Assembly (NCBI GenBank): GCA_037951165.1
Contig: JBBDHG010000026.1
Coordinates: 4,915,501-4,979,500, forward strand
Length of the DNA stretch: 64,000 bases
Source of the DNA: Lophius americanus
Taxonomy: Eukaryota; Chordata; Actinopteri; Lophiiformes; Lophiidae
Direction of reading: 5' to 3'
Shown here: in pieces, positions 33,301 to 42,689 of the stretch
How the letters are laid out: every line of letters starts with the position of its first letter
Numbering within the stretch: the stretch's first letter is position 1
The notes under the pieces: generated by a model
What the model saw: only the letters and a program-made list of their open reading frames with translations
What the model was told of the DNA's origin: nothing
Databases searched by the model: none
Program-made: the position numbers and the translations under genes

Positions 33301-34130
33301 ATCTTTCCTTCTCTTCTTACAGTAGTGGCTGCTCTGGTGGAGATATTTTTTTTCCGCACTGGTGAAATGAAAACATGTAAATTTTGAGGGTGAGATGATG
33401 ACAGAGACTGACTTCCCTCTAACTTCCATTATAACTCATCTGTACATCTGTTAAATAAAAAGAAGTTCACATGATATTCTGAATTCCTTTCACAAATCAT
33501 AAAAACGAAAAAATTTTCAAGAGAGTTTCAATTTACAATGCATGCTGGGAAGTCTGCCAATATGCTTAATCGTGACTTGACTTCATGAGTTGAGAGAGAA
33601 ACTGCATCCAACACATCGTTTCATCGTATCGTCCCGAAACTTTTCAGATTACAAAAATTTATGATTATGAGTCTAGGTAGAAATATAAAAAGATATTGAG
33701 TTAAAATACATTTAAGTTTTTTTAATTTCCTGTATGATTTTCTTAACAAAGTGAGAGAAAATATAACCTCAATTCAAGTAAAAGGTAATTTTACTTTGGA
33801 AATACAGGATAAAGCTATGAATGAACCTTTTTCTAAGGCTTGTTGCTGACTGTAACATACTGAAAATTATATCTCGTACAAAAGAAATGGGCAAACTTAA
33901 AAAAAAGTACAAAATCAGATAATCAAAGGCAAAGGTTGATAAATCTCAGAACTCAATCCAACCCGGTATCTGGGTTTTGGACAAACTGGTACAATCCATG
34001 GAGGTTTTGAACTCGCTACTCACAGGGCTTACCTTCTTTTTTCCTGATGGCCCATAATGGTCTTCAAAACACAGTTTTTATTGTTTTAGTTTTTTTTATT
34101 GTGAACAAATCTAGATTTAAATAAAGCAAT
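30355..34130. other. gene-poor interval, nothing confidently recognised
   Basis: An open frame of 124 codons at 30547-30921 has no recognisable domain, no splice context and no codon signature. No RNA gene or repeat family was identified in this stretch. Confidence 0.35.
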
Positions 34131-34134
34131 AAGT

Positions 34135-34260
34135 TTACATCACAGTCAAAGGTTGTAGTGTGTGCATATATCTACCCTTAGTGGACGTAGGTGGTATTTT
34201 GCATCTAAAATCCCTCTCTGAGGTCATCATCCCCTTTTTTGCATCTTTGAGTCCATTGGC
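34135..34260 (+). repeat. dispersed repeat family E, copy 1
   Basis: Contains catcacagtcaaaggttgta, gtgtgtgcata, then cttagtggacgtaggtgg. The second copy at 61110-61235 has the same order. Confidence 0.6.
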
Positions 34261-35237
34261 TATTGAAATGTGCCAAATGGAGAGTCCTCCCGGTCCTATT
34301 CCACAAAAACTTGAGGGCTTCACAGGAGCTCATGGAGGTCAAATGTCTCAGCCATAGAGCAGGAGAATCTCCTCAGAGCCGATGTTTCCATCCTATGGAG
34401 CCAACTTCCTCAATTTTCATCCTCTTGGATAAAATGTCATACACCAAACTTTTTAGTGTTCCATCCAGTCTTGAGCAGCATTTACACTCAAGCTTTAATC
34501 TCCATAAGTAACGGCTTCAGGCGTGGCCAAGGTTTTGTTTTTTATTGGAGTCATAACTTACTTTAGGGCTGCACTCGATGCAATAAGGGTCTGACGACTG
34601 GTGTGTGTTCGTGTGGGCATACGGACAAACACCCTCACACATTGACAGAGCATGTGAGATATTTAAATACACCCAGAAGAGGTCATCTCTCAGCCGTGGC
34701 GCTGCCCACTCACTCCCACACGTTCTACATCATTAAAAACAAAGAGGCATCTCTGAAAAAAAACTGTGATGCAACCAGCAACTAGAGAGACGGATCAGTC
34801 AGAGTAAGCATTGGCAGTAAAAACACATCGCGGGTGGATTTATATTCTCAAGGCCTGTGCTTCACGTATATAAATATATAAATAAGTACTGACGTGCTTT
34901 TGGAGGACATAAAAGGTCCTCTTTCCTGAAGCTGCCATAAAATATCATATTTTATTTTACACTTTCAATCTTTATGCTTTTAATTAATGTCCTGATAATA
35001 TCTATCAAATATTGTATTTTCAGGATTGTATCCCTTTAAATACAGCTTTTTTTTTTTACATGATTACCTTGCTGGAAAACCCATTTGTAAAATTTTTATC
35101 AGCCTGCTGCCGCCACGACCCGATGCCAGATAAGTGGAAGAAAATGAAAGGGGATTTTTTTCAATATCAGATTAAAAAGTAAAATACCTTTCACCACATT
35201 AGAGGACATGAAACAATTTTGAAACTAAGACGCCAGA

Positions 35238-35331
35238 ATGAAAACCTAACAACCACCAATGCACTTTGAGATTTGATCCAAATGTAAAGTGCATTATAAA
35301 TTAAATGTAATATTATTATTATTATTATTAA
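35238..35331 (+). repeat. repeat tail with (ATT)n
   Basis: Reads caatgcactttgagatttga, aaagtgcattataaatta and then an ATT run at 35310-35330, the common fish 'cgctatataaat' tail design. Confidence 0.45.
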
Positions 35332-35334
35332 TGC

Positions 35335-35815
35335 CAGATTTAAAAAATAATAATTTAAATTCCTTTTTAATGGGTTTCAATGGGTACATTTTTGTCCTCA
35401 ACATCCTCCGAGTATAAGTTTTGTTTATTCAGTGAATTATTGACATATTGTAGGATCTGAAGTTGAATTTACGAAATGATGTTCCAAAATACTCCAAAAT
35501 TTCCGAAATTGATGCCAGTAACATTATTACGAGCAAAATGATTTTTAAAACAAAAATGTCCCCAATGAGGCACAAAGGTTCATAATTAGGGTCATTAATG
35601 CTCATCTTGTGCATGATTAAACTGAGTATGCTTAAATATCTTGTTTGAATTATGCTGATTAATTTGAAATAATGTCTGTCATTAAAAACCGACGTTAATC
35701 GAAACTATTAGATACTAGATTTTAGCATAAAAACACGCTTTAAAGTGTCTTACACCACCCAATGGGCTGGACCATATCCAGGCAGTGGATAAACCAATGA
35801 ACATTTTATTTCAGG
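35335..35815. other. intergenic, nothing recognised
   Basis: AT-rich, no exon or repeat family seen. Confidence 0.35.
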
Positions 35816-35816
35816 G

Positions 35817-35998
35817 TTTTGATGCGTCTGAATAATTCATTTGAATTTAGATCCAATCAATCACATCCTCTTCATCATTAGTTTGGGATTTCATCAAGTC
35901 TGAGTTCACTACCAATTCAAGAGGCCACTTGTCGATTCTGAAGAACTTCAGGCTCTGCACCTCTCTTCCAAAGAGAGGACATTTTTAAAGATGGATAG
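35817..35998 (-). pseudogene. lrg1-like: lrg1-like gene relic 1 (3' end only)
   Basis: Clear homology to the last coding bases and 3' flank of the intact gene at 37160-38149. Shared blocks include agaggccacttg(t/c)cgatt, tctgaagaacttcaggctct versus ttgaagagcttctggccccg, and aagagaggacat. Read on the minus strand it keeps the ending SELRLDEIP but has a stop in place of the Leu codon after VAS and at least one frameshift upstream. Homology continues into the 3' flank (gaataattcatttga against gaataattaatttga). The copy stops abruptly at an A-rich run at 36000. Confidence 0.85.
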
Positions 35999-36026
35999 AC
36001 AAAAAAAAAGAAAAGAATAATAAAGC

Positions 36027-36150
36027 ATGAAGGTGTTGTTTCAGGATAACTATGGGATGGGATTTAGTGACACTGAATTGAATTTTGAGGCAGACCCAGA
36101 TAAAGGGGCAGGGCCAATAATATTTTTGCAAAGAAGGCTTCTTCTTCTTT
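36027..36150 (+). repeat. dispersed repeat family B fragment
   Basis: Contains ggcagacccagataaagggg and cagggccaataatattt, matching the 'gatccagataaaggggc' part of family B. Confidence 0.4.
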
Positions 36151-36924
36151 TTAAAAAAAAGACACAAGCACCTATTTTAAAGGTGCATTCGTCGAATTTA
36201 GTGGCATCTAGTGGTGTAGTTCTAGATTGCACTCTAGATTACACTTCAGCTCACTATGCCCTATATCCAAGAATCTATGGTGGCCTTCAGGTCCAAAAGA
36301 TTTCATTGTCCATGACTGCACCGAGTAAACTGTTTTGATAAATTGAGGATCATACTTGATATTATGCACAATAAAAAAAGACAATAGAGCGTCGAAGATG
36401 GGGGAAACCATAAAGACCCAATTCCAAAGAACATTGAGAGGTAAACTGTCGTAGTCCGCCAGGTGGATTCACTTCTGCGTTTGATGGGTTGAAGTAAACA
36501 CAGAAGAAATGTGACCGGCAAGGCAGATTCCGCACCTTGCGGCTGTCCTTCACCTGCTGAGTTGACTCCCCTGGGCGGACTTCACCAGTTTACCTCCTTT
36601 ATGACTTTGACACAATCATCATCTTCTTGTTCCTCATTTCGTTTTAGAGGCATAATGTTTCTTTACTGCCTTTCTGTCATCTTTCTTGCCATTCTAGGCA
36701 ACTCTAGAATCCGCCATGGAAGAGGAACCGTCCCCTCTGGTGATATAAATGGCTTTTTCTGAGCCCACATTAAAAAAATAATAATTTCACTTTCAGCTGA
36801 ATATACTCTGAAAAACAACAACTTTGTGATTATTTTATGCCATTAATTGATGGAGATGCCCCTAACTTTGACACACTGCACCTTTAATAATCCACAAGAA
36901 ACTGATAGAGTGTATCACTGAAAA

Positions 36925-37085
36925 GTAAATGATTCCTTCTACATCACATTTTTATTTTTTAATCATTAAAGTGCAAGGAAGGACACAAACTCTTAAAAGC
37001 ACTCTGTTTACCTCATACATTTAATTAGAGACAATTGATGGCACAGATGATGTTCTCTGGCACGAAGACCTTCTTCTAGATCTCC
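36925..37085 (-). pseudogene. lrg1-like: lrg1-like gene relic 2 (3' coding end and 3' UTR)
   Basis: Bases 37035-37085 align with the coding end of the 39763-40779 gene (ggcacagatgatgttctctg against ggcacaaatgatggtctctg; cgaagaccttcttct against agaaagaccttcttctt). On the minus strand they read KKVFVPENIICA with a stop just before. The following 3' UTR is also shared (gattccttctacatcaca against ttattccttctacgacac). It is a remnant of another duplicate, now acting as the 3' flank of the 37160 gene. Confidence 0.78.
36951..36956 (-). terminator. candidate poly(A) signal for the 37160-38149 gene
   Basis: AATAAA on the minus strand about 205 bp past the TAG. It lies within 3' UTR-like sequence derived from the relic copy. 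Confidence 0.4.
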
Positions 37086-37159
37086 CGATCCGCATGAATA
37101 ATTAATTTGATCTGATTTTAGTTTAATCAAGGGCAAAAGGAATCACAGAGTCCTCTTAA

Positions 37160-38149
37160 CTACTTTGGAATCTCATCTACTCTGAGCTCCCTGTCGCTTA
37201 AAGAGGCCACTTGCCGATTTTGAAGAGCTTCTGGCCCCGCACATGTCACCTCCTCCAAAAAGAGGACATTCTGAGGATGGACAGCGAGCCACCTCCACAG
37301 ATACTCCATCTTCTCATCACACAACCAAGGGTTCCCTGTCAGCATCAGCTGGAAAGAGGATGTTCTGCCGTCCAGAAACCCTGAAGGTAAATGCCGCAGT
37401 TGATTCCGATTGAGCAGGAGAAGCTGAAGGTGTTGTAAATCTTGGAGAAGAGTCGCCGGTAGCTCTTGGAGCTGATTCTCCTGAAGAAACAGCTGGGATA
37501 GTCTCAGATTGTGGTTGAAGACAGAGGGGTTCAGCGAGCGTAGTTTATTACCAGCGAGATTAAGCGTCTGCAGGCGGTGCAGGCTCTTCAGGGCTTCAGG
37601 TTGTAGGCCCTGCACATTGTTGTCACTCAAGTCTAGATTCTCCAGATGGGGCATCTTGTGGAGCAGAGCTGCAGGAATGTCTGTTAATTGGTTTCCAGAA
37701 AAGTCCAGCCAGATCAGGTTGCTGTCGTCAGGAAACCACTCAGCGTCTGCTTTTACCATCTGATTATTCTTCAGCACCAGACTACGAAGCGAGAAACGGT
37801 TGAAGACATTAGGAGGGAGGTGATTCAGCTTATTCCCAGTCAGATCCAGTGTGGTCAAGAGAGGAAGGTTCCTCAGCAGGCCTGAAGGAAGGTCGGTCAG
37901 GTTGGTGTGATACAGCTGGAGTTTCCTTAAAAAGGGGACAGCACTCAAATGGCATGCCGTTATTGTGCTGAGGGCGGCGTTCTGGATGGATAGCCGAGTG
38001 GTGTAGGGTGAAATATTGAGAGGAAAATGCGTGAGGCTGCTATTGCTGCACTCTGCCTCTGTACCTAAACAAGAGCACGTATCTGGACACGAGTCGTTGC
38101 CTCCTGCCAGCGCACTGAAACTCAGGAGTATCCACAATTTCATCTTCAT
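37160..38149 (-). CDS. lrg1-like: lrg1-like gene A, leucine-rich alpha-2-glycoprotein
   Basis: 329 codons in one coding exon, ATG at 38149-38147. Signal peptide about residues 1-17 (MKMKLWILLSFSALAGG), then an LRRNT cap with Cys 21, 25, 27 and 34. About eight LRRs follow (LTTLDLTGNKLNHLPPNVF, LENLDLSDNNVQGLQPEAL, LQTLNLAGNKLRSLNPSVF). The C-terminal cap contains NPWLCDEKMEYLWRWL and EEVTCAGPEALQ. LRG1 is a secreted glycoprotein that modulates TGF-beta signalling and rises in the acute phase. A 5' UTR exon is predicted: CTTCCAG|GTAAGT at 38238 spliced to the TTCCTTAG acceptor at 38159-38160, an intron of only 79 bp. Sister copy at 39763-40779 on the same strand. Other secreted LRR families are possible, but the CAGPEA-type cap favours LRG1. 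Confidence 0.9.
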   Translation of the reverse strand: MKMKLWILLSFSALAGGNDSCPDTCSCLGTEAECSNSSLTHFPLNISPYTTRLSIQNAALSTITACHLSAVPFLRKLQLYHTNLTDLPSGLLRNLPLLTTLDLTGNKLNHLPPNVFNRFSLRSLVLKNNQMVKADAEWFPDDSNLIWLDFSGNQLTDIPAALLHKMPHLENLDLSDNNVQGLQPEALKSLHRLQTLNLAGNKLRSLNPSVFNHNLRLSQLFLQENQLQELPATLLQDLQHLQLLLLNRNQLRHLPSGFLDGRTSSFQLMLTGNPWLCDEKMEYLWRWLAVHPQNVLFLEEVTCAGPEALQNRQVASLSDRELRVDEIPK

Positions 38150-38237
38150 CGCTCGGCACTAAGGAAATCATAGGAGACGTGATATCAAAATACAGCAATT
38201 ACAGCGTGAAAATGTGAACGTAAATCCCCGAACTTAC

Positions 38238-38266
38238 CTGGAAGCTTGAGCAGAATCCCCACTGTG
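38238..38266 (-). other. predicted 5' UTR exon of lrg1-like gene A
   Basis: Ends in CTTCCAG with a strong GTAAGT donor. The start is set about 28 bp downstream of a TATA-like box, so the right end is approximate. Confidence 0.55.
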
Positions 38267-38290
38267 TTTGAGTTTATGCTTACCGTGAGT

Positions 38291-38316
38291 GTATTTATTC
38301 CCGGCAGCATGAGTCA
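38291..38316 (-). promoter_or_regulatory. core promoter of lrg1-like gene A: TATA-like box and AP-1 site
   Basis: The minus strand carries TGACTCA, a perfect AP-1 site (38310-38316), then GAATAAATAC (38291-38300) as a TATA-like element. These lie about 50 and 30 bp upstream of the predicted start of the UTR exon. An AP-1 site beside the core promoter fits an inducible secreted protein; this role is inference. Confidence 0.5.
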
Positions 38317-38476
38317 CGACAAAATGATGCAAGAAGCAAACAGCACCGAGCAAATAAAGCACACATGAAACGACGAGCGGTTACTTTCTAAAAGAACAGA
38401 TGATGCAACACACAAATCAATATCTACTCCTCCTGACAGGGGACTTTTGAGCATGTTATTTCCACAAATCAGCAAA

Positions 38477-38722
38477 AACATTATAACCGCTGACAGAAAC
38501 TAACATGATTATCTTATTATGAAGGCCCCTGTCAGTAGGTGGGATATATTGAGCAGCATTGAAAATAGGGCAAGCATAAGGATCCAGACAAGGCCCACAT
38601 TGTGATGGCTGGACGACTGGGTCCGAGCGTCTCCATAACTGCAAGTCTTGTTGGGAGTTTTGGCATCAAAAGACCTATATGATAATACAGAGGTTATAAT
38701 GTTATGGCATAGCGATCGGTGT
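38477..38722 (+). mobile_element. Tc1-like family A deletion derivative
   Basis: Left end aaacattataaccgctgaca. Internal transposase scraps follow: gattatcttattatgaaggc, gtgggatatattgagcagca, gtgatggctggacgactggg. Right end ggttataatgttatggcata. The transposase C-terminal half is missing. Confidence 0.72.
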
Positions 38723-38724
38723 AT

Positions 38725-39055
38725 GTTCTATTAAGTGTTGTGTGACTGAGGAATGATTTGAGGGGGAATGGAAGAACAACTATGAATAGCTAGCTTTCTT
38801 GCCGAGAGTTAGATGAGAATAGTGATGCCATTTTCCTTTCAGTCTATTTAAAATGAATCTATAGCCAGGAGATTATTAGATAATCCTTATATAAGGGATA
38901 TGGAATGCCTCCCCCATCTCTGTCTATATGTTAACTAGGCAAGAACCAAGATTCCACCACTAAAGGGGGGAAAAAAAATCAATTTTATGCTTTGGTGGGT
39001 GATAAAAACTATCAATCAGAGCAAATTGACATAAAAATCATGTCCTACTTTGAAA
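38725..39055. other. intergenic between the two lrg1-like genes
   Basis: No exon or repeat recognised before the family B fragment. Confidence 0.35.
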
Positions 39056-39059
39056 TGAT

Positions 39060-39310
39060 TTTTATCATCTTTGGACGGAGCCCGGTTTGTGTTCAGGTGT
39101 GCCAGGGAGACAGGGGGGTTTTTGTTGCAAGATAAGGCCTTTTCACCATTTCTATCCATTATGCATAAACTACCAGACGGATTTTCATGAAACTTAGCAG
39201 CAGTGCACGAGGATGAACCTTTTATGTTTTTGAGGGGAATTCAGATGAAGTAGCAGAGCCAATAATTGTGTCTTACAGACTTTTTCTTTTTGTTGCCATT
39301 TTACAGTCTC
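39060..39310 (+). repeat. dispersed repeat family B copy
   Basis: Contains cataaactaccagacggatt followed by ttcatgaaacttagcagc and atgaaccttttatgttttt, the signature of a very common teleost repeat. Confidence 0.55.
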
Positions 39311-39693
39311 AGTGGAAATGTAACTGATTCCTCATGGGAAATTAGACGAGTGCCTTCATTGTCAACACAATAAAGTGCTTAATTAATAAGACATTTTAGC
39401 AAATTCTGTACTCAACTTCAATGTAGGTGTCATCTTTTCAAGACCCTTTGGCGTTCCCCTCTTACGATGTAAGGAATTACCGCTACTATTAAGACAGTAT
39501 TTCTATATTTTTTTGATGAATTTTAGGGAATATTCAAGGATATCCTGTTTAAGTTTGACTATTGAGCATCCAATGGGGCTGGGATCTGTGATATACTGAA
39601 TGTTTAAGTTATTCCTTCTACGACACAGTTCTATCTGTAATTAAATACAAAGAAAGACAATTACTCCTCAAAGCTATTTTAGTACATGAGATG

Positions 39694-39699
39694 TTTAAT
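39694..39699 (-). terminator. candidate poly(A) signal for the 39763-40779 gene
   Basis: ATTAAA on the minus strand about 65 bp past the stop codon, in 3' sequence shared with relic 2. Confidence 0.35.
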
Positions 39700-39762
39700 T
39701 AAACATTCAGTGATTAAAACATGAGGCGGATACATCATCAGATGATAATTATCGCGGGAATT

Positions 39763-40779
39763 TTAAGACCGAAGGTTAAATTCACCATCTGTCAGTGTCA
39801 TCACTGGTCGACCCACCAGAGACGGCGGTTTGGCACAAATGATGGTCTCTGGCAGAAAGACCTTCTTCTTGTTCTTCTGGAGCCACCTCCACAGGTACTC
39901 CACCTTCCCATCACACTGCCAGGGGTTGGTGGCCAGGTCCAGACCTTCCTCATCCAGGGAGGTGAGCGGATCCAGCAGACCTTCAGGGATGTGGCTCAGC
40001 AGGTTATCGTCCAGAGTCAGGGCTTTGAGATGGGTGAGCTCCTGAAAGAGGTTCTGGGGGAGTTTCTTGAGTTTATTCCGCGAGAGGAACAGATAGGTGA
40101 GGTTATTGGTGTTCTGAAATGTGGAGCCATCCAGGGTGATGAGCTTGTTGTCTTGAAGGTTTAGCCTCTCAAGTTTAGTCTGAGCATTGAGAGAATTTGC
40201 AGTGATCTTCTCCAGACGGTTGCTGGAAAGGTCCAGGTTCTCCAGATTGGGAAGCTTCTGCAGAAGAGCAGCTGAGACGGTCTTCAGACGGTTCCCAGAC
40301 AAGTCCAGCCAGGTGATGCTGCTGCCGTCGGGAAGCCATGCCGCGTTGGCTCTTGGAATCTGATTATTTTTCAGCACCAGGCTGATGAGCGGAGCGTGGC
40401 TGAAGACGTTCGCAGGCAGGTCGGACAGTTTGTTGTCTGTGAGATCCAAAGTTGTGAGGTGAGGAACGCCTCTGAGGAGATCAGAGGAAAGGCTCCTCAG
40501 GTGGTTGCTGTACAGGTGAAGCTCTTTCAGCAGCGGCGTGGTGGCTAGCTGCTCCTCAGAGATGGAAGTGATGTTTGTGAACTGGATGGTCACCATGGTG
40601 GTGTTCTCTGAAAGACCCTCAGTTGGGTACTCTGTCATGGGAACCTCATTGCAGACCACCTCAGCTCTTCTGAGGTAGCATTTGCAAAGGTTTGGACAGG
40701 ACTGAGGAAAGGTTTGGACAGGACTGCCATGGCAGACATATGCCAACAAGAGGAACGCAAGAGCACAGCAGACCTTCAT
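39763..40779 (-). CDS. lrg1-like: lrg1-like gene B, leucine-rich alpha-2-glycoprotein
   Basis: 338 codons from the ATG at 40779-40777. A longer open frame to 40842 is only the pyrimidine tract of the upstream intron, because a CCTAG acceptor (AG at 40782-40783) sits 3 bp before this ATG. Signal peptide MKVCCALAFLLLAYVCHG, then an LRRNT cap (CPNLCKCYLRRAEVVC). About eight LRRs follow (LTTLDLTDNKLSDLPANVF, LENLDLSSNRLEKITANSL), then a C-terminal cap with NPWQCDGKVEYLWRWLQ and PETIICAKPP. The segment IPEGLLDPLTSLDEEGLDLA closely follows the layout of LRG1 just before its cap. The upstream UTR exon ends AAACA|GTAAGT at 40923. It shares strand and structure with gene A, so the two are tandem duplicates that have diverged considerably. 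Confidence 0.9.
   Translation of the reverse strand: MKVCCALAFLLLAYVCHGSPVQTFPQSCPNLCKCYLRRAEVVCNEVPMTEYPTEGLSENTTMVTIQFTNITSISEEQLATTPLLKELHLYSNHLRSLSSDLLRGVPHLTTLDLTDNKLSDLPANVFSHAPLISLVLKNNQIPRANAAWLPDGSSITWLDLSGNRLKTVSAALLQKLPNLENLDLSSNRLEKITANSLNAQTKLERLNLQDNKLITLDGSTFQNTNNLTYLFLSRNKLKKLPQNLFQELTHLKALTLDDNLLSHIPEGLLDPLTSLDEEGLDLATNPWQCDGKVEYLWRWLQKNKKKVFLPETIICAKPPSLVGRPVMTLTDGEFNLRS
40686..40726. repeat. 19-bp direct repeat, period 22, in lrg1-like gene B
   Basis: aaaggtttggacaggactg occurs at 40686-40704 and again at 40708-40726. The unit spans the junction of signal peptide and mature protein and is read in two different frames (GSPVQTF and QSCPNL). Confidence 0.9.
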
Positions 40780-40780
40780 T

Positions 40781-41060
40781 ACTAGGACGAACACACAGAC
40801 ACACAGAGAGAATAAAACATGAGCACTTAAATATTCCACCACTGCAAAACATGTGATTAAATAAACTATTACCAGGTTAAGAACTCAATGTTCAAAACCA
40901 CGAGTAACAATATCAAACTTACTGTTTAATCGCTTGGTGAATATCTGCTTCTCAATCAGCCGTGTTCACTCGCTCATCACTGAGTCGTTTCAGGAGCCCT
41001 CAACTTAATCATTAGTCACTGAGTAAACAAGAACCCATCTCTACACAGTCATTCGTCAAG
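40781..41060 (-). promoter_or_regulatory. 5' intron, UTR exon and promoter region of lrg1-like gene B
   Basis: The intron runs from the donor at 40922 to the acceptor at 40782. The UTR exon ends at 40923; its 5' edge and TATA box cannot be fixed from sequence. Confidence 0.45.
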
Positions 41061-41500
41061 GAATGGAGGTTGCAACAGACTTGATCTGGCAGGGAAAGTA
41101 AAAAACCTGGAATTCTGAAAATACTGTGGGACTGACAAAAAAGAAAAGAAAAGGGCCGAATCTAAAATCTACATGTTAATTTGAGGGAATTCAATTCAAG
41201 ACTTCCAGATTACCAGTGGAAAACTAAGCATTTAACCAAGCAACTAATCTTTAAATTACTTGGAATCTTTTCAAATTTTAGTGCAACAGGATATTGATAG
41301 ACATCTATCAATACATCAACTCTGAGGTACATTTTTGCCCCTAACAAATGACAAAAAAAGATGAGTAGCCATTCTGTAATAGAAAAATAATCAAATTAAA
41401 TATCCTGTTTTTAAATGTCAGTGGACAAGAAAAATAGTTCTCTTTTGAATCCAACACAACCACTGAATATATTATTCTGTTCGCTGCATTATACATCAAA
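41061..41500. other. intergenic, nothing recognised
   Basis: AT-rich, no exon or repeat seen. Confidence 0.35.
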
Positions 41501-41503
41501 ATT

Positions 41504-41660
41504 GGGGTGCCGGTGGCTCAGTTGGTAGGGTGGTCGTCAACTCATCTGAAGGTCAGTGGTTCAATCCTAAAAGTCTGCATGTCAAAGTATCTTTGAGCAA
41601 GAAACTGAAACCCAAGTTGCTCCCAATGGCTTTTCCATTGCTGTGTGAGTGAAGGCCACA
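41504..41660 (+). mobile_element. tRNA-derived SINE
   Basis: A-box-like text gtggctcagttggtaggg and B-box-like gtggttcaatcc form a tRNA-type head. A body follows with cttgagcaagaaactgaaac-type sequence and ccaagttgctcccaatggct, standard for a teleost SINE. It is not a functional tRNA: the cloverleaf does not close. Confidence 0.7.
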
Positions 41661-41689
41661 CCTTCCAAGTTATGAATGAACCTTTTATA

Positions 41690-42055
41690 TGTTTCTCTGT
41701 CAATGCTTGGCGGTTGTTTAACCGAATATGATGTTTATCAGCATCATTTTCAATTGAGTCTCAATTCCTGGTGCCAGCAGGTGGCGCTGTCATTGTAATA
41801 AATATTGTAAGGATCTAAAGGGCGGGACTCTGATCCAACATCTGAACTTTGGGACAGAATGGACAACGGAAGTGTTGCTTTTTAGCACATGGAATAAATG
41901 GCGAGTTTCATGGCAGCATGACCAAACTATTAAATTAAGGAAAAACCTTTGATAACTTTTCCACCTCTATGCTGGGCAATTGTTTTAACCAAATTTGATG
42001 TTGATCAGGATCACTTTCAATTGAGTCTCACTCCTTGGTGCCACGATGGCCTGCC
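41690..42055. repeat. two diverged direct repeats of about 90 bp
   Basis: tgatgtttatcagcatcatt / tgatgttgatcaggatcact, each followed by ttcaattgagtctca and ttggtgcca/ctggtgcca, at about 41690-41775 and 41950-42043. Confidence 0.65.
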
Positions 42056-42096
42056 TTTGTGTGAGTGAGGGAGTATTAATAAAGAGTATCCTTATG

Positions 42097-42252
42097 ATGT
42101 CATAGCTGAGGCTCTTTTGTCAGTGGTCATGTTTTTGCTGACCATCCAGTAGTCACAATGTCATAGCTGAGGCTATTAAGTCAGTGGTTATAATGATTTG
42201 GCTAATCGGCCAGCAGTTATGATGTCCTAGATGAGGCTATTTTGTCATTTTG
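42097..42252. repeat. tandem repeat, about 61-64 bp x 2.5
   Basis: Units start with atgtcatagctgagg at 42097 and 42158, and with atgtcctagatgagg at 42222. Shared interior is tcagtggt(c/t)at and a ggctgacc/ggctaatc variant. Confidence 0.75.
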
Positions 42253-42689
42253 GTCTGGAGGAGTAGAATCCATGCGATATTTGAATGGCTGCTTATAAAG
42301 GCGGGAGGTAGACCTCTTGGTGCCCTAGGCTCTCCTCAGCCCAAAACGACAAAGTTGTTTGGTTCCATTATGGGATTATACGAAGAAAGACAAATTCTCC
42401 TACGATTTGATCACAAAAGTATGGCTGTGGACTCAGATCTGAGGGATTTATGGCAATTTGTTTGCAGTCTTTCTGTGTTCTTCTTACAGTCCTCACTCAC
42501 TTTTCACTCTGCCATAAAGAGCCCTCCACTGTAATTTCCGATTTTTTTTCTCCAAATCTACCCGTGCTTAAGGCTCATGTGAAGACAAACTATGAATGGT
42601 ACAGAAGTGGTTCATGTTAGAGATGACGAGTTTAGCTTAGTTTGAAAGGTTGAATGGTGTTTCTTGGTGAAAGTATGAGATAATAAATA

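Noticed and set aside
40780..40842. Longer start for lrg1-like gene B
   Set aside because: The extra 21 codons are translated from the intron's pyrimidine tract; a CCTAG acceptor lies 3 bp before the chosen ATG.
41504..41660. tRNA gene
   Set aside because: It has A- and B-box-like text but no cloverleaf pairing, and continues into a SINE body.
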